Assembly (NCBI GenBank): GCA_937901465.1
Contig: CALGTU010000211.1
Coordinates: 1-13,184, forward strand
Length of the DNA: 13,184 nucleotides
Direction: 5' to 3'
Source: an uncultured Clostridia bacterium
GTDB lineage: Bacteria > Bacillota > Clostridia > Oscillospirales > Ruminococcaceae
This document shows positions 1-6,246 of the stretch, piece after piece; within the stretch, counting starts at the first letter, position 1, and every line of letters begins with the position of its first letter. The translations under genes and the position numbers were made by a program. The notes beneath the pieces were generated by a model. That model saw only the letters and a list, made by a program, of their open reading frames with translations. It searched no databases and was not told where the DNA came from.

Positions 1-1341
1 TTTGTAAACGTCGCCGCAGCCCATTGTGATAACAAGGTCGCCGCTTTCAGCGTGGCTCATTACATATTCTTCAACCTCATCAAATGTGTCAAACCACACA
101 CTGCCCGGAATTTTCTCTGCAAGGTGGCGTGTGAAGATACCGTAGGTATTTTTCTCACGGCTGCCCATGATATCGGTTAGAACAGCACAATCAGGAATCT
201 GCATTACTCTTGCGAAGTCATCAAGAAGGAGCTTTGTTCTTGAGAATGTAAACGGCTGAAAAACCGCAACAACCCTTTTATATCCCATTTTAACAGCCGC
301 AGAAAGTGTTACATTTATTTCGGCGGGGTGATGAGCATAATCGTCAACGATAGTAATTCCGTTCTTCTCTGCTATCTTTTCAAATCTTCTTCCCGCACCG
401 GTAAATTTCTTTAAATTCTCTGCGATATCATAAGGTTTAACGCCTGCATAATATGCCGCAGCCGAGGCCGCAAGAGCGTTTAAAATATTATGTTCGCCGG
501 GAACAGAAACTGTAAGTCTTACGAGTTTTTCGCCTTTATGAATAAGGTCAAACTCTGTTGTCATTCCGTTTATTCTTTCGATATTTAAAGGATAGAAATC
601 GTTTTTATCCGAAAGACCGAAAGTTATTTTTTCTTTGCCCGAAACCGATGAAACAGCCTTTACTGTGTTTTCATCATCGCCGTTATAGATAATGGCTTTT
701 GTTGTATTATTACAGAATTTGTTGAACGATTTTATTATGTTGTCGACAGTTTTGAAATAGTCTAAATGGTCGGCGTCGATATTGAGTATTACCGCAACAT
801 CGGGATAGAGTTTTAAAAAGGTATCAACAAATTCACACGCTTCGCAGGTCATTATGTCAGAGCTTCCCGCTCTTCCGCTTCCGTTTATAACGGGGAGTTT
901 TCCACCGATAAAGGCTGAAATATCAAGTCCCGAGCCGAAAAGAATCTGTGTGAGCATTGAGGTTGTTGTTGTTTTTCCGTGAGTTCCCGCAACGCAGAAA
1001 GCGTTTTCATACCAGCTTGTAACAATCCCCAGAAGTTCACTTCGCTCTAAAACGGGAACGCCCGAAAGTTTAGCCGCTATAAGTTCGGGATTATCAGCCA
1101 TAATCGCCGCTGTATGAACGATAAGGTCAGCACCCTCGATATTTTCCGCTCTTTGTCCTAAGGGTTTTACTTCTATTCCCATTTTTCTTACGGCTTCTAA
1201 AGTTTCGGTTTCGTTGTTATCAGAACCCGTCAAAAAATATCCCTTTGAATGAAGTATCTGAGCGAGAGGATACATTCCCGATCCGCCTATACCTATAAAA
1301 TGGATATGTTTTTTGCCGTTTAAGATGTTAAGGTCTGGCAT
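1..1341 (-). CDS. murC: UDP-N-acetylmuramate--L-alanine ligase MurC (3' end cut by window)
   Basis: Cytoplasmic Mur ligase that adds L-alanine to UDP-N-acetylmuramic acid using ATP, the first step in building the peptidoglycan stem peptide. 447 residues are in the window with no stop, so only the last few codons of a normal 450-470 residue MurC lie before base 1. Seen: N-terminal UDP-binding glycine motif GIGGSGM (17-23), ATP-binding AGTHGKTTT (118-126), DHLDYF (191-196) in the central domain, GAGRRFE (315-321), and the C-terminal-domain motifs DDYAHHPAE (333-341) and FQPFTFSRT (361-369). The ATG at 1341 is preceded by an AAGAAGG ribosome site. It is divergent from spoVG across 123 nt. The motif set is specific to MurC rather than MurD/E/F. 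Confidence 0.96.
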   Translation of the reverse strand, partial: MPDLNILNGKKHIHFIGIGGSGMYPLAQILHSKGYFLTGSDNNETETLEAVRKMGIEVKPLGQRAENIEGADLIVHTAAIMADNPELIAAKLSGVPVLERSELLGIVTSWYENAFCVAGTHGKTTTTSMLTQILFGSGLDISAFIGGKLPVINGSGRAGSSDIMTCEACEFVDTFLKLYPDVAVILNIDADHLDYFKTVDNIIKSFNKFCNNTTKAIIYNGDDENTVKAVSSVSGKEKITFGLSDKNDFYPLNIERINGMTTEFDLIHKGEKLVRLTVSVPGEHNILNALAASAAAYYAGVKPYDIAENLKKFTGAGRRFEKIAEKNGITIVDDYAHHPAEINVTLSAAVKMGYKRVVAVFQPFTFSRTKLLLDDFARVMQIPDCAVLTDIMGSREKNTYGIFTRHLAEKIPGSVWFDTFDEVEEYVMSHAESGDLVITMGCGDVYK

Positions 1342-1399
1342 AAAAAGTTGCCTTCTTTCGTAATTTTTTTTCAAGAGTATTTTCTGATAAATTTCAAGG

Positions 1400-1432
1400 T
1401 ATAATTTTCAAAAACTATGCCCATAATATAAT
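1400..1432 (+). promoter_or_regulatory. Candidate spoVG promoter region
   Basis: The 123-nt divergent gap between murC and spoVG is AT-rich and holds two perfect TATAAT hexamers on the plus strand, at 1400-1405 and 1427-1432. The second lies 32 nt before the spoVG start and has only a weak -35 (TTTTCA, 1405-1410, 16-nt spacer). In Bacillus spoVG is read by sigma-H, but I see no clear sigma-H signature here, so the responsible sigma factor is open. I could not pick a convincing murC promoter on the other strand. Confidence 0.35.
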
Positions 1433-1464
1433 CACATAAATTCTTAACAGATGGGAGTAATTCT

Positions 1465-1773
1465 ATGCAGATAACAGATGTCAAAATCAGAAAAATCATC
1501 CCCGATGGGAGACTTCGCGCAATCGTTTCGGTAACGCTTGACAACTTAATCGCCGTCCACGATATAAAGGTTATAAAGGGCGATGACCGACTTTTTGTCG
1601 CGATGCCCAGCCGACGCGATGAAAACGGTGTTTTCAGGGATATTGTCCACCCGATTTCTATAAACGGAAGAAACGCTATCGAAAACGAAATTTTAAGAGC
1701 TTATAATGATTGTATTTTAATGGGCGAGATAGATGATTCTTCTACACAAGGTTTCTCATCCTTGCCTTCATAA
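1465..1773 (+). CDS. spoVG: SpoVG family RNA/DNA-binding septation regulator
   Basis: Small regulator of the SpoVG family, which in Firmicutes binds nucleic acid and influences asymmetric septation, capsule and other global traits. The protein has 102 residues. Residues 1 to about 85 form the conserved SpoVG fold: MQITDVKIRKI start, LDNLIAVHDIKVI, then FVAMPSRR and DIVHPI, as in the family. The ATG at 1465 has a GGGAG ribosome site (1453-1457). The tail from about residue 86 is longer and less conserved than in an 84-97 residue SpoVG, and its last codons overlap the 3' end of the opposing NUDIX gene by 32 nt. It sits alone on the plus strand between two minus-strand genes. Its presence fits a spore-former lineage but does not prove sporulation. 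Confidence 0.95.
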   Translation: MQITDVKIRKIIPDGRLRAIVSVTLDNLIAVHDIKVIKGDDRLFVAMPSRRDENGVFRDIVHPISINGRNAIENEILRAYNDCILMGEIDDSSTQGFSSLPS

Positions 1774-2278
1774 CGGCAACCTGAGTTTTGGCGTCCTTTA
1801 TTTCGCCTGATATAACTTTCTCTAAAAGCTCTTCAAAGGGAATTCTTATTATTTCAAGAAACTCATCTTCATCGAGATGCTGTTCTGAAAAAGAAAGTCC
1901 CTTTGCGAGATACATATGTATTCTTTCTGATAAATAGGCGGTTGTAGGTAAACATTCGCCTAAATAGACAAATTCAGCCGGTGTTGCACCGATTTCTTCT
2001 TTAAGTTCGCGAAGACCGCATTCTTTATGGTTTTCGCCTTTTTCAAGCTTCCCCGCGGGGATTTCTATGAGTGTATTTCTTATTCCATAACGGAACTGTT
2101 TAACGAGTATAACATCGCCGTTATCGCAAACGGGAAGAACGCACACTCCACCGTTATGTTCTATGAACTCTCTTGGTGCCTCTCTGCCGTCGGGGAGAGT
2201 TACTGTATTGCTGTAAACATTAAAGACTCTGCCTTTATAGATAAGCTCTTCTCTTATGGTTTTTTCAGTAAGTTCCAT
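1742..2278 (-). CDS. NUDIX hydrolase, ADP-ribose pyrophosphatase type
   Basis: Predicted Mg-dependent pyrophosphohydrolase that most likely cleaves ADP-ribose or related nucleotide-sugar diphosphates into AMP plus a sugar phosphate. The Nudix box is complete at residues 76-98: G76-KLEKG-E82, REL 90-92, KEE 93-95, IGA 96-98. The N-terminal strand ELIYKGRVFNVY and the body before the box match the ADP-ribose pyrophosphatase (NudF-like) branch. Two ATGs lie six nt apart. I chose the inner one at 2278 because GGAGG at 2286-2290 is 7 nt from it but only 1 nt from the outer one at 2284. The product is 178 residues. It is monocistronic, with a promoter at 2311-2339. No terminator is seen after it, and its 3' end overlaps spoVG. 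Confidence 0.9.
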   Translation of the reverse strand: MELTEKTIREELIYKGRVFNVYSNTVTLPDGREAPREFIEHNGGVCVLPVCDNGDVILVKQFRYGIRNTLIEIPAGKLEKGENHKECGLRELKEEIGATPAEFVYLGECLPTTAYLSERIHMYLAKGLSFSEQHLDEDEFLEIIRIPFEELLEKVISGEIKDAKTQVAVMKARMRNLV

Positions 2279-2310
2279 ATTCATACCTCCCTGAATGGCA
2301 TATATATTCT

Positions 2311-2339
2311 ATTGTAACATATTTTATGCAACAGTGCAA
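2311..2339 (-). promoter_or_regulatory. Sigma-A-type promoter of the NUDIX gene
   Basis: Read on the minus strand: -35 TTGCAC (2339-2334), a 17-nt spacer, -10 TACAAT (2316-2311) preceded by TG as in an extended -10. It lies 33 nt upstream of the chosen start at 2278. The spacing is ideal and only two hexamer bases deviate badly, so this is a credible promoter by eye. Confidence 0.65.
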
Positions 2340-2690
2340 GTGCGTAACCGCACGGGATAATTCGTTTCGGAATTTGTTTCAGAAAATAAATTTGCGACTC
2401 GGTAACGGAAAATCACATTGAAATACCCACTAATGAGCATAGCAGGCAATTAGTTCGTGGTTTCTTTATTTGCAGTAATATCGGCAACGGGCTATTCTGC
2501 CGTTGCGAATGGAAAGAAACCAACCGCGAGCGCGTGAGCGAGCGTAGCCCTCTGCAAGAGGCGCATTTTGCCTTCTTTTTTGCGAAACAAAAAGAAGGTC
2601 GCACTCCGCAGAGTGCGAAACACTTCTGCGACGACGAAAGACGGGTAAGATTTTTGTTTTATTACAGAGCAATGTCGGGTAGATAAAAAA
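2340..2690. repeat. Gene-free, hairpin-rich intergenic element (element A)
   Basis: About 350 nt with no credible gene but many perfect inverted repeats: GTGCG/CGCAC (2340-2353, TAAC loop); a 10-bp closing stem TGGTTTCTTT (2458-2467) with AAAGAAACCA (2513-2522) enclosing GCAACGG/CCGTTGC (2484-2490 and 2500-2506); CCTCT/AGAGG (2549-2561); a 10-bp stem CCTTCTTTTT/AAAAAGAAGG (2571-2598, 8-nt loop); and TCGCACTC/GAGTGCGA (2599-2618, CGCA loop). The last can instead refold using CGCAGAGTG (2607-2615) against CACTTCTGCG (2621-2630). It lies between the NUDIX promoter and the terminator of the oxidoreductase operon. It resembles a dispersed intergenic repeat or a structured RNA; I cannot tell which. 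Short open frames here follow the repeats and look non-coding. Confidence 0.6.
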
Positions 2691-2691
2691 T

Positions 2692-2718
2692 AATCCCCCA
2701 CATTTTGTGGGGGATTTT
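2692..2718 (-). terminator. Rho-independent terminator of the oxidoreductase operon
   Basis: A perfect 10-bp stem, AATCCCCCAC (2692-2701) with GTGGGGGATT (2707-2716), and a 5-nt loop. It is followed on the minus strand by an AT-rich run ending in a T tract (plus-strand A run 2685-2690), and on the plus strand by TTTTATTTT. It is therefore probably bidirectional, but its main job should be to stop the minus-strand operon ending at 2829. Confidence 0.8.
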
Positions 2719-2724
2719 ATTTTC

Positions 2725-2829
2725 ATAAAACGAAAAGACGGGGCTTAGTTCCAGGCAAACGAGCGAAGGAATACGCGGGTATTTCGAGCGAGTTTAACGA
2801 CGAAATAAGCCACGGATTTGGCGTTTTAT
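2725..2829. repeat. Long imperfect inverted repeat after the gamma-subunit gene
   Basis: The outer arms ATAAAACG (2725-2732) and CGTTTTAT (2822-2829) are perfectly complementary. Further in, GGCTTA (2742-2747) pairs with TAAGCC (2806-2811), and a small AATAC/GTATT hairpin (2770-2783) lies inside. The right arm's last base is the first base of the gamma-subunit stop triplet. The pair of arms spans about 26 nt with mismatches, giving a 105-nt fold in the 3' untranslated region of the oxidoreductase mRNA just before the terminator. Confidence 0.5.
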
Positions 2830-3365
2830 TAATCTTTGTAATTCATGCCGATTTTAATAGCCTTCATATTCGCATCAAGAAGATTTGCCTTCTTGGGAGG
2901 AATACATTTTGCCATCGCCTTTTCAACTGTTTCAAGGTCAAGAATTCCTGTTTCCTTGATGAGTTTTCCGAGGAGAATGATATTTGCCATACCATTAAGG
3001 CCGTTATCAGTTGCAAGCTGTGTTGCGGGGAGGTAGAAACATTCTACATCCTTTCTGTCTGATTTAACATCAACCATTGTTGAGTCAACGAAAACCTTAG
3101 CACCCTTTCTTGCTGTTCCGATGAACTTTTCGAAAGAGGGTGTGTTCATAACGATTAAAAGGTCGGGGTCGTTAACGAGGGGAGAACCTATGGGTTCATC
3201 AGAAACGCATACAGAACAGTTACATGTTCCGCCACGCATTTCAGGGCCATATGAGGGAAGCCATGAAACTTCCTTTTCAGCGATAAGTCCGCCGTAAGCT
3301 AAAGCCTTTCCGGCAAAGAGGATACCCTGTCCGCCGAAACCTGCGAGAATTATTTCATTAGTCAT
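2829..3365 (-). CDS. 2-oxoacid:ferredoxin oxidoreductase, gamma subunit
   Basis: Gamma subunit (POR/KOR gamma domain, 178 residues) of a CoA-dependent 2-oxoacid:ferredoxin oxidoreductase. In such enzymes this subunit helps bind CoA and complete the heteromer. Seen: the glycine motif GFGGQG (9-14) near the N-terminus and the family signature SYGPEMRGGT (38-47). Start: the ATG at 3365 was chosen over one 30 nt upstream because GGAGGG (3374-3379) is 8 nt away and the protein then begins MTNEIILAGFGG like its relatives. The start lies inside the end of the beta gene (8-nt overlap), so translation is coupled. It is last in the operon, with a terminator at 2692-2716. It would be called korC or vorC depending on substrate. 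Confidence 0.92.
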   Translation of the reverse strand: MTNEIILAGFGGQGILFAGKALAYGGLIAEKEVSWLPSYGPEMRGGTCNCSVCVSDEPIGSPLVNDPDLLIVMNTPSFEKFIGTARKGAKVFVDSTMVDVKSDRKDVECFYLPATQLATDNGLNGMANIILLGKLIKETGILDLETVEKAMAKCIPPKKANLLDANMKAIKIGMNYKD

Positions 3366-4110
3366 TGTTTTCGCCCTCCTTATCCTTATAAACACCGAGA
3401 GGGTAATATGGCATTACTTCATTTCTGAGTCTTTCGATTGCTTCTGTGGGTGAAAGTCCCCAGTTTGTAGGACAAGTTGAAAGAACTTCAACGATTGAGA
3501 ATCCTTTCTTTTCCTTCTGATTTTCAAATGCCTTGCGGATTGCCTTCTTTGCTTCTCTGATATGGGGAACACTGTCAACAGAAACTCTCTGTGCGAGCGC
3601 TGTTCCGTCTAAAGTTGAAAGCATTTCGCATACTCTAACGGGATAACCCTGAATCTTGGGGTCACGTCCGTAAGGTGTTGTCTGTGTTACCTGACCGGGA
3701 AGAGTTGTAGGAGCCATCTGACCGCCTGTCATACCGTATGTTCCGTTGTTAACGAAGATGATAACGATATTTTCTCCTCTTGTTGCTGAATGAACTGTTT
3801 CAGCAGTACCTATTGCGGCAAGGTCACCGTCACCCTGATATGTGAATACAAACTTATCGGGGTTAGCTCTCTTTACGCCTGTTGCAACAGCGGGAGCACG
3901 TCCGTGGGGTGCTTCAATCATATCGCAACCGAAATAGTCATAAGCCATAACAGAGCAACCAACGGGACAAACACCGATTGTGTCGCCTTCGATGCCCATT
4001 TCATCAATAACTTCACAGAGAATTCTGTGGATAATTCCGTGTGTGCAACCGGGGCAGTAATGAGTTGACACATCAACTAAAGATTTTGGTCTTTCAAATA
4101 CAACAGCCAT
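3358..4110 (-). CDS. korB: 2-oxoacid:ferredoxin oxidoreductase, beta (thiamine diphosphate) subunit
   Basis: Catalytic subunit (250 residues) that binds thiamine diphosphate, where the 2-oxoacid is decarboxylated and the acyl group passed to CoA while electrons go to iron-sulfur clusters. Seen: CPGC (19-22), which in this family contributes to a cluster; the thiamine diphosphate/Mg motif GDGD (93-96) ending with NN (121-122); and the GGQ segment (129-131) that follows it. The start ATG overlaps the alpha-subunit stop by one base (TAATG), with GGAGGT upstream, so the two are coupled and made in equal amounts. The sequence does not show the substrate: 2-oxoisovalerate-type and 2-oxoglutarate-type enzymes share these motifs. 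The symbol follows KorB usage. Confidence 0.93.
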   Translation of the reverse strand: MAVVFERPKSLVDVSTHYCPGCTHGIIHRILCEVIDEMGIEGDTIGVCPVGCSVMAYDYFGCDMIEAPHGRAPAVATGVKRANPDKFVFTYQGDGDLAAIGTAETVHSATRGENIVIIFVNNGTYGMTGGQMAPTTLPGQVTQTTPYGRDPKIQGYPVRVCEMLSTLDGTALAQRVSVDSVPHIREAKKAIRKAFENQKEKKGFSIVEVLSTCPTNWGLSPTEAIERLRNEVMPYYPLGVYKDKEGENND

Positions 4111-5165
4111 TACTTCTTACCTCCGATTTTCTTGATTTCTTCGAGAACTTCTGCGGGTTTCATAATCATACCGCCTGTTCTTCCCATGAATTCAACGGGC
4201 TTTTTGCAGTTAAGAGCGAGCTTAACATCGTCAATCATCTGACCCATTGACATTTCAACAACAAGGAACTTTTCTGCTGACTCAGCAGCCTTCTGAATCT
4301 GCTTAACAGGGAAAGGCCAGAGTGTCTTGGGTCTTACAAGACCTGCCTTGATGCCCTGTTCTCTTGCCATATTTACAGCAGACTTTACAACTCTTGCAGT
4401 AGCGCCGTAAGCTACGAGTGTGATTTCAGCGTCGTCTGTCAAATACATTTCGGCATCTGATTCTGTTTCCTTGATTTTTTCGTATCTTTCGTATCTTTCG
4501 AATACGTTCTTTTCGAGCTGTTCGGGCTTGAGGTAAAGTGAGTTCACGATGTTGTGAGGTCTCTTATTGCCATGGCCTGTTGTTGCCCAGGGCTTTTCAA
4601 CAGTTTCTGATTTGATTTCGGGGAACGCGATAGGTTCCATCATCTGACCGAGGAAACCGTCTGCTAAAATCATAGCGGGCATTCTGTACTGGTCTGCCTT
4701 ATCGAAAGCAGTAACAACCATATCAACCATTTCCTGAACAGAAGCGGGAGCGTAAACGAGAAGCTGGAAGTCACCATGACCCAGAGCCTTTGTTGCCTGC
4801 CAGTAGTCTGCCTGTGAGGGCTGAATTCCGCCAAGACCGGGGCCGCCTCTCTGAACGTTGATGATAACTGCAGGAAGGTCAGAACCTGCTATGTATGAAA
4901 TACCTTCTGATTTGAGTGAAATTCCGGGTGATGATGATGATGTCATAACTCTTACGCCTGTTGAAGCAGCACCGAGAACCATATTGATAGCGGCGATTTC
5001 AGATTCCGCCTGTAAGAAAAGTCCGCCAGCCTTTGCGAAATTCTTTGCAAGATAAGCAGAAATTTCTGTCTGGGGAGTAATGGGGTAACCGAAGAAACAT
5101 TTACAACCTGCTCTTATAGCGGCTTCAGCGAGAGCTTCGTTACCTTTCATAAGTTTTCTTTCCAA
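4110..5165 (-). CDS. vorB: 2-oxoacid:ferredoxin oxidoreductase, alpha subunit (VorB-type)
   Basis: Alpha subunit (351 residues) pairing with the beta subunit to form the thiamine-diphosphate active site. It carries the family segments LMKGNEA near the start, GYPITPQTEI (26-35), QAESEIAAI (52-60) and TSSSSPG (75-81), and a C-terminal transketolase-like domain. Length and sequence fit the VorB group (3-methyl-2-oxobutanoate:ferredoxin oxidoreductase), though 2-oxoglutarate enzymes (KorA) are close. Start: no ATG is well placed. The TTG at 5165 was chosen because AAGGAG is about 8 nt upstream and the N-terminus then matches relatives; the TTG at 5174 abuts the ribosome site and the ATG at 5150 would cut the N-terminus. 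Oddity: a 9-bp tandem duplication (4481-4498) gives the residues RYERYE. Confidence 0.92.
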   Translation of the reverse strand: MERKLMKGNEALAEAAIRAGCKCFFGYPITPQTEISAYLAKNFAKAGGLFLQAESEIAAINMVLGAASTGVRVMTSSSSPGISLKSEGISYIAGSDLPAVIINVQRGGPGLGGIQPSQADYWQATKALGHGDFQLLVYAPASVQEMVDMVVTAFDKADQYRMPAMILADGFLGQMMEPIAFPEIKSETVEKPWATTGHGNKRPHNIVNSLYLKPEQLEKNVFERYERYEKIKETESDAEMYLTDDAEITLVAYGATARVVKSAVNMAREQGIKAGLVRPKTLWPFPVKQIQKAAESAEKFLVVEMSMGQMIDDVKLALNCKKPVEFMGRTGGMIMKPAEVLEEIKKIGGKK

Positions 5166-5197
5166 AGTGTTCAACTCCTTTTATAAAAATCTTCTCT

Positions 5198-5404
5198 TTA
5201 CTTGTTGATTACGATAGCGCAGTCGGGGCACATTGTAGCACACATTGCGCAGGAAATACAAGCTTCCTGGTCTGTGCAGTAAGCAGGGAAATAACCCTTT
5301 GCGTTTCTCTTTTCCTTGTTGAGTTCGACGATTTTTTTAGGACATGCAGAAACACAGAGTCCGCAACCTTTACATCTGTCGAAAATAACTGACATCTTTT
5401 CCAT
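5198..5404 (-). CDS. 2x[4Fe-4S] ferredoxin, delta subunit of the oxidoreductase
   Basis: Small (68 residues) bacterial-type ferredoxin with two cluster motifs: Cys 11, 14, 17, 21 (CKGCGLCVSACP) and Cys 49, 52, 55, 59 (CISCAMCATMCP). Its position directly upstream of the alpha, beta and gamma genes marks it as the delta subunit that carries electrons out of the enzyme to a soluble ferredoxin. The ATG at 5404 has AAGGAG 8 nt upstream. The gap to vorB is 32 nt. Two further Cys residues (43, 62) lie outside the motifs. It would be called korD or vorD. Confidence 0.93.
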   Translation of the reverse strand: MEKMSVIFDRCKGCGLCVSACPKKIVELNKEKRNAKGYFPAYCTDQEACISCAMCATMCPDCAIVINK

Positions 5405-5446
5405 AGTTTCATCTCCTTAATGAAAAATAGTTTTATCAGAATGGGT

Positions 5447-6100
5447 TTATTCTTCCCATAAAGGTTTCACAAAAAGTTTATTATGTATTATATTCTCACC
5501 CGAAATTTTTATGTCGGGGAGTGCTGTTGTGCAGAAAATCGGAAGCCCCGTTTTTTCTGAAACTTTCTTCGCGAATATAATACCCTCTTCTATCGTTTCG
5601 GCCGTTGTTTCTTTTCCGAGATTTGAGTTGTTGACTATTGCCGTTGCTTTCATTCGCGAACATCTTTCGATTTCGGGAAGAAGTAATGAACATTCCTCTA
5701 CGCCGTCATCCATATAACGAAAACGATTTACTACATAGAAAAAATCAATCTCATCTGAAAAAGGCTCAAACGCTTTTGCATAACGCCCTAAAGCCAGAGC
5801 ACCGTCATCATCACCGCCGACATCTATTATGAGATAACCCTCATCGGTAGCAATTCTCTCTAAATCGAAAGAAATAGCGGGAATATCAAGGTTTGTATTG
5901 GCATACATCGGCTTTATGAGTTCAACGCCCTTTTCACCGAAAAGTTCGGTAAAATCGGCTGTTCTGAAATAGGGGTTTACAATGTCAAGGTCAACAACGG
6001 TTACCTTTTCTCCTTTTTCGGCAAGCGAAACCGCCAAATTTGCCGAAAAATTAGTCTTTCCGCTACCATAATGACCTGTTACTATATTTATCTTCTTCAT
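5447..6100 (-). CDS. P-loop ATPase (MinD/ParA/CobQ-like) heading the oxidoreductase operon
   Basis: Soluble 217-residue P-loop NTPase. Seen: Walker A GHYGSGKT (9-16), which lacks the second lysine of the deviant ParA/MinD KGGxGKT form; a switch-like DLDIVNPYFR (37-46); a Walker-B-like DVGGDDDG (93-100); and NNSN (157-160), a possible nucleotide-base contact. There is no membrane segment and no Cys motif of the Mrp/Nbp cluster-loading type. It is the first gene of the operon, 42 nt before the ferredoxin, with AGAGG 8 nt before the ATG at 6100 and a strong promoter at 6124-6152. Its place suggests a role in assembling, loading or regulating the ferredoxin-linked oxidoreductase, but nothing in the sequence proves this. 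It is too small and too different to be a chromosome-partition ParA. Confidence 0.85.
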   Translation of the reverse strand: MKKINIVTGHYGSGKTNFSANLAVSLAEKGEKVTVVDLDIVNPYFRTADFTELFGEKGVELIKPMYANTNLDIPAISFDLERIATDEGYLIIDVGGDDDGALALGRYAKAFEPFSDEIDFFYVVNRFRYMDDGVEECSLLLPEIERCSRMKATAIVNNSNLGKETTAETIEEGIIFAKKVSEKTGLPIFCTTALPDIKISGENIIHNKLFVKPLWEE

Positions 6101-6123
6101 ATAAAAAACCTCTTTTGCAAGTT

Positions 6124-6152
6124 ATTATAACATATTCCGTCATATTTTGCAA
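6124..6152 (-). promoter_or_regulatory. Sigma-A promoter of the oxidoreductase operon
   Basis: Read on the minus strand: -35 TTGCAA (6152-6147), a 17-nt spacer, and a perfect -10 TATAAT (6129-6124) preceded by TG one base upstream (extended -10). It lies 24 nt upstream of the P-loop ATPase start at 6100. No other promoter of this quality is seen within the operon, so all five genes probably depend on it. Confidence 0.8.
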
Positions 6153-6217
6153 GTAAATTCCACACAAACTTTAAAGTGATAAAGAGGTAAATTTTAGCAA
6201 CGCTGACGTTATAAAAT

Positions 6218-6245
6218 AAAAAAAGCACCCCTCGGGGTGCTTTTT
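6218..6245 (-). terminator. Rho-independent terminator of the HD-GYP gene
   Basis: GCACCC (6225-6230) pairs with GGGTGC (6235-6240) around a 4-nt loop. Flanking A and T runs (6218-6224 and 6241-6245) extend the stem and, on the minus strand, give a run of T after the hairpin. It begins immediately after the HD-GYP stop codon, so it should end that transcript before the oxidoreductase promoter. Confidence 0.9.
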
Positions 6246-6246
6246 G

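Noticed and set aside
2027..2317. Plus-strand open frame opposite the NUDIX gene
   Set aside because: It is antisense to a clear NUDIX protein with a complete Nudix box and has no family resemblance.
2413..2726. Three overlapping short open frames on the minus strand in the gene-free region
   Set aside because: They lie across the inverted repeats in different frames, show no recognisable protein sequence, and lack convincing ribosome sites. They are best explained by the hairpin-rich element.
4926..4942. Run of GATGAT triplets in vorB
   Set aside because: It encodes the serines of TSSSSPG, a conserved motif of this subunit family, so it is not a microsatellite of note.
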